From Victivallales bacterium (lineage in GTDB: Bacteria; Verrucomicrobiota; Lentisphaeria; Oligosphaerales; Oligosphaeraceae), in the NCBI GenBank assembly GCA_017615955.1, contig JAFZZD010000373.1, positions 1 through 5,218 of the forward strand: a stretch of DNA of 5,218 bases. The letters run 5' to 3'. The notes under the pieces were generated by a model. The model did no database searches and was not told the DNA's origin. It saw only the letters and a list, made by a program, of their open reading frames with translations. Shown here one piece after another: positions 1 through 5,218 of the stretch; position 1 is the first letter of the stretch, and every line of letters begins with the position of its first letter. The position numbers and the translations under genes are program-made.

Positions 1-2658
1 GCCTCGCACCAGCACGAACCCACCAGCGGCTGCGTGAAAATCAACGGCAAGGAGATTTTCCGCAGAAACGCGGCAGAGCAAGACCGCGATGTCCTAATGC
101 GGAGGATGGCAGACGAGGATGACAACTTCTACCGCACATACTTCAAGGACCTGATTTTCTTTGATATAGAAGCCGAAGCAGAGGCGACGGACACTGGCAT
201 CAAGCTGGAATTCGTCGCCGATCCTCAGAAAATCATGGTGCTAAACTACATACTGCTATTTCCAGCCAATGACCAGGAAGCCAGGGAACTGCTGAAACGA
301 CAGCGCATAGCCCGTGAAGAGAAATACAATCAGTTCCTGGTGCTTGAAAAGCCAAGGCAGCAGTCCTTCCCGATGAAAACGCCATTCGCCGTCTTCCCCA
401 GGGAGAATCCCGATGACAACGTGGAGCCAAACACACTGCCTTCAGAGACAGAGCAAAAAAGCCCGCTGAAGCTGTTCGGCGCATCTGGTGAGATGCTGTC
501 AGGCACATTCTTCGTGCGCACAGGAGACAAGGCAATCCACAAGCTCACTGTAAAACTGAACGGTCTGCAAGGCGAGCTGTACAACATCATGTACATCCAT
601 CATAGCACACCATCAGAACGTCGTGCCTGGATCGGAGCCAACCATCTGCTGCCGTCGATGCCAATTGATTTGAAGCCATTCTACTCGTATTCCTGGCGAC
701 TGCGCCTGAAGGGGCCAGCGCGTCCAGGCAAGTACAGTGTAAACATCGAGGTGACCGCAGATGGCCATACGGAAAAACTGCCAGTGGAAGTCACCATCCA
801 TCCACTGAAGCTGCCAGAACTGAATGACCATTACATCGCAATGGACGGCGATGGCATAGAGGGACCATACGCTGCCGACCTGATGCGCTTCGCCAAGGAA
901 GAGCTGGGCTGCACCACGGCGCACCTGCGCATGGCATGGCCGACCAGCAGCAGGTTCGAACTGGACCAGAACGGAATGCCAGTGAAAGTAGTCAGCGTCG
1001 GAGCATACGATGAAAAACGCTACGATGAGTGGCTGGACGCATTCATCAAGGCTGACTTTCCAGTCAAGACGCCCTGGATTGGACTTATGAGCATCGCCTC
1101 AAAAAAAGAGCCATTCAACCAAGGGCCATTCAAGCCATTTTCCAAGGAATACTGCCAGGCTGTCAAGCTAAGCTACGAGTTTCTTCGGGACCGCGCACAA
1201 AAGAAGGGACTGCCAGGCATTCTGGTGGACTTTGGCGGGGAAATGGGCGTTGGACTTCACGTTCCCTCCGAGCAGACCATTTCCAGCGCAATCAAATTGT
1301 ACCAGTTGGTCAATGGAATGCCAGGCGTCAAGACCTCCTACCGCTGCAACTGCTACGCCACAGTGGAGCGCTTCAATCCATACCTTGATGTCCAGGGCGT
1401 GCGCGGAAAGCTCAGCTGGAAATCCGCCGACCAAATCACGGAACTCGGCACAAAAAAGCACATCTATTCCTACAGCGTAGGCGGGCGTTTCCTGAACGGC
1501 TATCATTCCTGGGCACATGGTGCAAGGGGAAATCTCCGCGAATACATGTGCTATGACCACGAATACTACAGGCACAGGCCCAACATGGGAGGAGCCTCCA
1601 CCACCCACGACCAATCTGTGATGAGCGGCGTAAACAAGCCGCTGCTGACTGTACGCTCCGAGGATTTCCGCGGCTCGGTGGTGGACAGGCAGTACCTGCG
1701 ACTGCTGGACGAGGCAATTGGCAAGGCACCACATTCCACCGCCAGGGCAAAGGCCGAGGCACTGCGAAACATGCTGCGGAACACCTGCCTTAACTACAAC
1801 TTCAGTGATCATAACACTACTGGCAGCAGCCCATGGGAATGCATACGGCTGGACCTTATGCGCCGCGCCATTGTCGAATGTGTCATGGCCATGCAAAAGA
1901 ACGAAGCGACTTCGTTACCAGATTACAAAACACTAGCGCTGTCCCACACTGTGGAGAAACCTGAAATGCCGCAAATTGACATTGGCAGTGTTCCCATGGA
2001 GGCGCAGCAGGACTTCAATGACACAGCATGGCCAAAAATCAACACTGGAACTTGGGAATCACAAGGCTATATTTATGACGGTTCCGCCTGGTATAGAAAG
2101 ACCTTCGACCTGAAGGAGCTGGACAATCCACGCATTGTATTCGAGGGAGTTGACGAGCAGGCATGGATTTGGCTGAACGGCAAATACATCGGGCACCATG
2201 ACGGATGGGACAAGCCATTCAGTTTTCCGCTAGGAGATGCCGCAGCGAAAGGTCGGAACACCTTGAGTGTTCTGGTCTATGACAGTGCTTATCAGGGAGG
2301 CATCTGGAAGCCAGCAAAGGTTGTAAACGGTACATCGGAGCAGGTCTTGAACAACTGGAGCTTCATCCTGAAGCCTGGCAGGCAGAGGCTGAATACCTTC
2401 CAGCTGAAAGACGGGCCGCTGATGCCAGCTGGAAGCAGCAAACTGTGCTTGAGCATCTTGCTGTTTGACTTTGATGACTTCAGGCTGAACCCAGACATGG
2501 AAGTCTGGCTGGACGGGAAAAAGCTGCCCGTCAAAGTCGTTCCATATCAAAAGTTGACGCTGGACATTCCGGTGCCCCCGCTCACAAAAGGCGCACATAA
2601 TCTGCTGCTAAAATCAGCGGGCCAAAACGCGATATCCTACGATTTCTACGGCATCTGA
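1..2658 (+). CDS. Multidomain glycoside hydrolase-like protein (DUF4091/GH123-like barrel with C-terminal sugar-binding-like domain), 5' partial
   Basis: Open from the first base in frame 1 to TGA at 2656-2658 (885 codons in the window). A GTG at 34 has no ribosome binding site before it, and the codons upstream read on smoothly, so the true start is probably outside the window. Residues counted from base 1: ~1-125, the end of an N-terminal beta domain; ~156-271, an Ig-like beta sandwich ending in a strand like HPLKLPEL that leads into the barrel; ~279-610, a likely TIM barrel with a DUF4091-like signature at ~554-572 (EDFRGSVVDRQYLRLLDEA); ~673-780, a galactose-binding-like jelly roll of the GH2 type (WYRKTF at 697, then GVDEQAWIWLNGKYIG); ~800-885, a terminal beta domain. 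Candidate acidic residues are D410 and E414 in VDFGGEMG, where relatives usually have a DE pair; that assignment is inference. The substrate cannot be read from sequence. The domain order resembles the large secreted or surface polysaccharide-degrading proteins of Lentisphaerae; the export signal would be upstream. Probably co-transcribed with the peptidase-like gene at 2693. Confidence 0.85.
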   Translation, partial: ASHQHEPTSGCVKINGKEIFRRNAAEQDRDVLMRRMADEDDNFYRTYFKDLIFFDIEAEAEATDTGIKLEFVADPQKIMVLNYILLFPANDQEARELLKRQRIAREEKYNQFLVLEKPRQQSFPMKTPFAVFPRENPDDNVEPNTLPSETEQKSPLKLFGASGEMLSGTFFVRTGDKAIHKLTVKLNGLQGELYNIMYIHHSTPSERRAWIGANHLLPSMPIDLKPFYSYSWRLRLKGPARPGKYSVNIEVTADGHTEKLPVEVTIHPLKLPELNDHYIAMDGDGIEGPYAADLMRFAKEELGCTTAHLRMAWPTSSRFELDQNGMPVKVVSVGAYDEKRYDEWLDAFIKADFPVKTPWIGLMSIASKKEPFNQGPFKPFSKEYCQAVKLSYEFLRDRAQKKGLPGILVDFGGEMGVGLHVPSEQTISSAIKLYQLVNGMPGVKTSYRCNCYATVERFNPYLDVQGVRGKLSWKSADQITELGTKKHIYSYSVGGRFLNGYHSWAHGARGNLREYMCYDHEYYRHRPNMGGASTTHDQSVMSGVNKPLLTVRSEDFRGSVVDRQYLRLLDEAIGKAPHSTARAKAEALRNMLRNTCLNYNFSDHNTTGSSPWECIRLDLMRRAIVECVMAMQKNEATSLPDYKTLALSHTVEKPEMPQIDIGSVPMEAQQDFNDTAWPKINTGTWESQGYIYDGSAWYRKTFDLKELDNPRIVFEGVDEQAWIWLNGKYIGHHDGWDKPFSFPLGDAAAKGRNTLSVLVYDSAYQGGIWKPAKVVNGTSEQVLNNWSFILKPGRQRLNTFQLKDGPLMPAGSSKLCLSILLFDFDDFRLNPDMEVWLDGKKLPVKVVPYQKLTLDIPVPPLTKGAHNLLLKSAGQNAISYDFYGI

Positions 2659-2681
2659 CAGACCAACACAAATAAAAGAAC

Positions 2682-2685
2682 AGGA
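2682..2685 (+). promoter_or_regulatory. Ribosome binding site of the M28-like gene
   Basis: AGGA lies 7 bases before the ATG at 2693 in the 34-bp gap after the first gene. It supports ATG 2693 as the start. No promoter or terminator is visible in the gap, which fits a two-gene operon. Confidence 0.6.
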
Positions 2686-2692
2686 ATCTACA

Positions 2693-4717
2693 ATGGAATC
2701 AAAAGCACTTTTTCAACTGTTGCAGCAATCCATCAGCGGCGAGGCAATTCAGTCCTTTGCGGAGCAATTCCGCAAGTTCCCGCTTAAGTTAAGTTATTCC
2801 TCATACGCGCAAGGCATCAGTTTCCTGGCAAAACAGTACAAGTCATTCGGGCTAGAGGCCGAAGTGCTTGATTTCCCGGCAGACGGCAAGACTGTTTACG
2901 CCGACAGGCATTTTCCTCTTGCCTGGGACGTGGAAGACGCATGGGCGGAAATCGACGGGCTGCGCATCGCCGACTACAAGGAATGCACATATAGCGTCGT
3001 GCCATTCTCCAATGACAGCAAGGGCATCCAGAAGGCAAGCATAATTCCCTACGATGAACTGCCAGAAGCTGGGGATCTGCGGAAAATCGTCCCGCTGATC
3101 ACAAAAATGCCCAATGGCACAATTGTACGAAAACTCATGGACAGGGGCTGCCTGGCATTCATGGCAACTGTCAATCTCCAGCCAATTCATCCGTCTTTGG
3201 ACGACACCCGCCGCTGGTACAATGACCTGTTCGGCGCAGGACAGATAGACTATCGCGACCGCACATGCTGTGGCTTCTCGCTGACGCCACGCACCGCCCG
3301 CGACCTGATGGCACGCTACGCCGAAAAGGGACCCATTCCCGTGAAATACCTGATGAAGACCAGGACGTATGAAGGAAAGGCACCTGCTGTGACAGCGGTA
3401 CTGAAAGGAAAATCAGAGCGCTGCTTCTTCATTACAGCACACGCATACGAGCCACACGCCACAAACAATGTGGCAGGAGTCTCCTGTTGCCTGGAAATCG
3501 CGCGGACATTGTCCCGTCTCATCAAGGAAGGCAAGCTACCTCAACCTGAATACTCCATTCGTTTCTTCCATGGTCTGGAGAACTTCAGTCTTTATGCCTG
3601 GGGCATGTCTCACAAAGACGAGATGAAAAATGCGCTGGGTGGCGTTTCGCTGGACTCGTTCGGGCGAAGCGAAGCGGAGGGCTTCAAGGAGCACTTTGTC
3701 CTGCGCCGCAGCCTTAACATACATCCATCCAACCAGCATTCAGCAGCCAGACAATATCTGGAGCTCGCCTCCAAGGCAAGCGGCATTTCATTTGAGGTCA
3801 AGGAGGCCTCGAAGAACAACGAGGACCTAATGCAAGACCCCATGTTTGGTCCAGCGTGGAATCTGTTTTACGGTTCGCTTTGGGAAGAGCCACTTACGAC
3901 TTATCCCCGCTGCTATTTCTATCATACCAGCAACGACACGCCTGACAAGCTGTCGCCAGTTGCTCTGAATACCGGGGCCTCCTTCGCGGCAGCACTGGCA
4001 GTCGATACAGTGACACGCCGTCCAGCTCTGCAACGAGCGCAGCGTGCCGCACAGGACTGGAAGCTGATTGTGCGGGACAAATGCCTGGAGGCACTTAAAC
4101 TGGAAGACAACGAACCAGAGATGCGAATGATTCGCGCACAGAGACTGGCAGCCTGGAGTGAGCTGGCAATGGCATCTGCCGCCACTGCGATTGACAATGA
4201 AAACCTCATTGCGGAATTCCGCGCCTTCGCCACAAAGCAATTCAATGCAGCATATCAGTTGCTGATTGGCGCCAAGCCGCCAAAAATCAAGTCATCAGAG
4301 GGGAAGGCAATAATTGCCCGCACTATGCCAGGCCCAATAGGACTAGGCTGCATTGAGGACGAACTGCGTCCGCTGGCAAAGGAAGCAATGGGCTATGCGT
4401 GCAATGAATACTGGTGCTTTGACGAATGCGGCACCAACTACTTCTATTTTGACGGCAAACGCAATGTATTCCAGCGTTTTGGAGCCCGCGTAGTTACTGC
4501 CGACCGAGATCACAACGTCCTTATACTCTTTGTACGGGACGTATTTGCCGGGCGCAGGGGTGTTCCAATGGGTTTTGATCTCGTTGAACAGCCATTTGAC
4601 TTTTCCGCCGAGATCGCTTGCTTTACTCAAAGAACCCACTTCCTTTCTCCTTTAGTCTTTTTAACTATAGAGGAAAATAGACAAAATGTCAAGGCAAATC
4701 ACGAGACATTTTATTAA
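2693..4717 (+). CDS. M28-family (DUF4910-like) metallopeptidase-like protein; native part ends near 4465, remaining frame is probably a spurious tail
   Basis: ATG at 2693 with AGGA 7 bases upstream. Residues ~1-75 form a helical N-terminal segment; ~75-230 look like the PA-like insert of M28 enzymes; ~240-430 are the peptidase core. Expected zinc ligands can be placed: H250 (TAHAYEP), E296 (IRFFHGLEN), D321 (SLDSFGR) and H411 (YHTSNDTPDKLSP). The bridging position, normally Asp in an ANDN-type motif, is N258 in HATNNVAG. Residues ~430-580 are helical, followed by the start of a small C-terminal domain ending in FYFDGKRNVF. M28 enzymes are zinc aminopeptidases or carboxypeptidases; activity is uncertain here because of N258. 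No signal peptide or membrane segment is seen, so a cytoplasmic location is likely. From about residue 590 on, the frame runs exactly antisense to a transporter gene start and then across that gene's promoter, so the last ~84 codons (4466-4717) are unlikely to be native protein. The true 3' end is missing. Likely partner of the upstream glycoside hydrolase-like gene. Confidence 0.8.
   Translation: MESKALFQLLQQSISGEAIQSFAEQFRKFPLKLSYSSYAQGISFLAKQYKSFGLEAEVLDFPADGKTVYADRHFPLAWDVEDAWAEIDGLRIADYKECTYSVVPFSNDSKGIQKASIIPYDELPEAGDLRKIVPLITKMPNGTIVRKLMDRGCLAFMATVNLQPIHPSLDDTRRWYNDLFGAGQIDYRDRTCCGFSLTPRTARDLMARYAEKGPIPVKYLMKTRTYEGKAPAVTAVLKGKSERCFFITAHAYEPHATNNVAGVSCCLEIARTLSRLIKEGKLPQPEYSIRFFHGLENFSLYAWGMSHKDEMKNALGGVSLDSFGRSEAEGFKEHFVLRRSLNIHPSNQHSAARQYLELASKASGISFEVKEASKNNEDLMQDPMFGPAWNLFYGSLWEEPLTTYPRCYFYHTSNDTPDKLSPVALNTGASFAAALAVDTVTRRPALQRAQRAAQDWKLIVRDKCLEALKLEDNEPEMRMIRAQRLAAWSELAMASAATAIDNENLIAEFRAFATKQFNAAYQLLIGAKPPKIKSSEGKAIIARTMPGPIGLGCIEDELRPLAKEAMGYACNEYWCFDECGTNYFYFDGKRNVFQRFGARVVTADRDHNVLILFVRDVFAGRRGVPMGFDLVEQPFDFSAEIACFTQRTHFLSPLVFLTIEENRQNVKANHETFY
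4445..4480. other. Putative chimeric junction between two genomes
   Basis: To the left the plus strand encodes a believable M28-like C-terminus (to about FDGKRNVF). To the right the minus strand encodes a believable transporter N-terminus (to about KTLEYIAF). Each similarity fades inside the same ~35 bases, with no stop codon in either strand. Neither inverted repeats, a target duplication nor a transposase is visible, so this is not an obvious insertion-sequence edge. Assembly chimerism is most likely; recombination or transfer is possible. The exact base cannot be fixed by eye. Confidence 0.6.
4451..4639 (-). CDS. N-terminal fragment of an MFS/GPH-type membrane transporter (Clostridia-like), 3' truncated at the junction
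   Basis: Starts with GTG at 4639, preceded by AAAGGAG with 7 bases of spacing and by a consensus promoter. The product starts MGSLSKASDLGGKVKW and continues through an amphipathic leader to APGKYVPYKEYKDVVISVG and NYAGSKTLEYIAF. The PGKYVPYKE stretch just before the first membrane helix resembles the N-termini of MFS or glycoside-pentoside-hexuronide transporters of Ruminococcaceae and related Clostridia, as recalled from the family and not searched. Such transporters are usually ~450-550 residues; only ~60 are present. The frame stays open to 4343, but after IAF it reads as a short stretch antisense to the peptidase gene with no clear membrane helices, so only the first part is taken as real. 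Substrate cannot be told. It lies downstream of the surface-protein gene on the same strand, separated by a terminator, so it is its own transcription unit. Confidence 0.6.
4641..4653 (-). promoter_or_regulatory. Strong ribosome binding site for the transporter fragment
   Basis: On the minus strand the sequence reads AAAGGAGAAAGGA directly before the GTG start at 4639. AAAGGAG sits 7 bases from the start codon. It decides the start of this gene, which would be easy to miss because the start is GTG and the gene is cut short. Confidence 0.75.
4664..4692 (-). promoter_or_regulatory. Consensus sigma-70/sigma-A promoter of the transporter gene
   Basis: On the minus strand a perfect -35 box TTGACA (4692-4687) is followed by a 17-base spacer and a -10 box TATAGT (4669-4664). 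Transcription would begin near 4657, giving a leader of roughly 20 bases that contains the ribosome binding site. Box identity, spacing and position relative to the GTG all agree. Confidence 0.8.
4680..4712. repeat. Dyad overlapping the -35 box, candidate operator
   Basis: AAAATGTC (4683-4690) and GACATTTT (4705-4712) form a perfect 8-bp inverted repeat with a 14-base spacer, centre to centre about two helical turns. GACAAAATGTC (4680-4690) is itself a short dyad that covers most of the -35 box. A repressor binding here could block the transporter promoter. This is inference from position and symmetry only; AT-rich promoter DNA can show such dyads by chance. Confidence 0.35.
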
Positions 4718-4721
4718 AAAG

Positions 4722-4754
4722 CACAGAAAAACACCCCGCATTTTGCGGGGCGTT
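4722..4754 (-). terminator. Rho-independent terminator of the surface-protein gene
   Basis: A 7-bp stem CCCCGCA/TGCGGGG (4734-4740 with 4744-4750) with a 3-base loop, extendable by AAC/GTT past one mismatch. On the minus strand it is followed by TGTTTTTCTGTGCTTTTT. It begins 13 bases past the TAA at 4767. The T-run lies only on the minus-strand 3' side, so it ends the minus-strand gene. Confidence 0.85.
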
Positions 4755-4766
4755 AACGATTCAGCT

Positions 4767-5218
4767 TTATTTCTGCTTTTCAATCTTGAACGGTTCGCTC
4801 CACGCGGAGTGCAGCACGTCGCTGTTCTGCTTCGCATAGGTGCGAATGCGGATGTAATAGGTGCCGGCTTTCTTTGCGTCGAGAGAATCGACGGTCACCT
4901 TCGGGTCCTTTATGGTGACGGTGACGGTGCCCTTGGTGAAGGCGGCGTTGCGGGCGTATTCGATCTGATAGCCGTCTGTCTGCACAGACTGCTTTTTCCA
5001 CGTCACGATCAGTTTGTTGCCGGACGTCTGAACACTCTCGATTCTTGTCTCTTTCGGAACAATTTTGAAGGTGGTTTTCAGCGTGCCGCTGTAGCTGCCG
5101 CGCAGCCTGACGATTATGGTCGCCGTGCCGACGTTCGTGTTGTTCTTATATTTGACAGTATAATTCGCCGGATCGATCTTTTTGCCGTCGCGTGATTTCA
5201 CGGTGACGCCGGGTTCGA
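4767..5218 (-). CDS. C-terminal part of a secreted Ig-like/fibronectin type III surface protein (Clostridia-like), 5' partial
   Basis: The minus-strand frame is open to the window edge and ends with TAA at 4769-4767; 149 complete codons are present. A GTG at 5201 is internal: the residues before it (EPGVT) continue the domain. Residues ~1-55 match the repeat common in Firmicutes surface proteins, of the form PGVTVK..DG, then NYTVKYKNNTNVGTATI, then GSYSGTLKTTFKI. Residues ~57-146 form a fibronectin type III domain: LIVTWKKQSVQTDGYQIEY, a central strand, then GTYYIRIRTYAKQ and the ending SAWSEPFKIEKQK. Such modules serve as spacers or binding domains in large exported proteins; the catalytic or adhesive part and the signal peptide would be upstream. 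The protein ends right after the Fn3 domain, with no LPXTG motif or membrane anchor. A terminator follows closely. Well supported as a gene; specific role unknown. Confidence 0.85.
   Translation of the reverse strand, partial: EPGVTVKSRDGKKIDPANYTVKYKNNTNVGTATIIVRLRGSYSGTLKTTFKIVPKETRIESVQTSGNKLIVTWKKQSVQTDGYQIEYARNAAFTKGTVTVTIKDPKVTVDSLDAKKAGTYYIRIRTYAKQNSDVLHSAWSEPFKIEKQK

Noticed and set aside
34..36. GTG as the true start of the first gene
   Set aside because: No ribosome binding site precedes it and the frame is open to base 1 with residues that fit the domain; the start is more likely upstream of the window.
1168..1896. 242-codon minus-strand open frame
   Set aside because: Antisense to the barrel of the hydrolase-like gene, low-complexity valine/alanine/glycine-rich product, no recognisable domain.
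4343..4450. Continuation of the transporter frame past the junction
   Set aside because: The frame is open, but the residues (for example VKAPVFIARIAHCFL) are the antisense of the peptidase-like gene and do not continue as expected for a transporter of this type.
4734..4750. Terminator acting on the plus-strand peptidase-like gene
   Set aside because: The T-run is on the minus-strand 3' side only, and the plus-strand gene appears to lose its real end before this point.
4686..5195. 169-codon plus-strand open frame
   Set aside because: It is antisense to the Ig-like/Fn3 gene, crosses the terminator hairpin and promoter, and its product resembles no domain, whereas the minus strand gives a clear match.
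5199..5201. GTG as the start of the Ig-like/Fn3 gene
   Set aside because: The codons before it (EPGVT) complete the conserved PGVTVK strand of the Ig-like repeat, so it is internal.

Overview
The window looks like two unlike pieces of bacterial DNA joined near position 4445-4480. Bases 1 to about 4465 carry two plus-strand genes of the kind seen in Lentisphaerae/Victivallales (and planctomycete-like relatives) that degrade glycans. The first is a large multidomain glycoside-hydrolase-like protein whose 5' end lies outside the window. The second, 34 bp downstream, is an M28-type metallopeptidase-like protein. The taxon is inferred from protein style, not from a search.

From about 4465 to 5218 all convincing signals are on the minus strand and look like Clostridia (Firmicutes). 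Reading leftward on that strand there are: the C-terminal end of a secreted Ig-like/fibronectin-III surface protein; a rho-independent terminator; a consensus TTGACA-N17-TATAGT promoter overlapping a dyad; a strong ribosome binding site; and the first ~60 codons of an MFS/GPH-type transporter. The transporter stops resembling its family exactly where the plus-strand peptidase stops resembling its own. Proline codon use also switches: CCA is common in the left part and absent from the 8 proline codons of the minus-strand genes. A chimeric contig is the simplest explanation; real recombination or transfer is the alternative. The plus-strand frame stays open through the junction to 4717, so a gene caller would report a peptidase with a spurious tail of about 84 residues.

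The left pair reads as a short operon (34-bp gap, AGGA ribosome binding site), probably for breakdown of a glycan or glycoprotein. The peptidase-like protein keeps most M28 metal ligands but has Asn where the metal-bridging Asp is expected. No tRNA, rRNA, CRISPR array, insertion sequence or origin was seen. The only non-coding stretch of note is 4640-4766, which holds the promoter and terminator.
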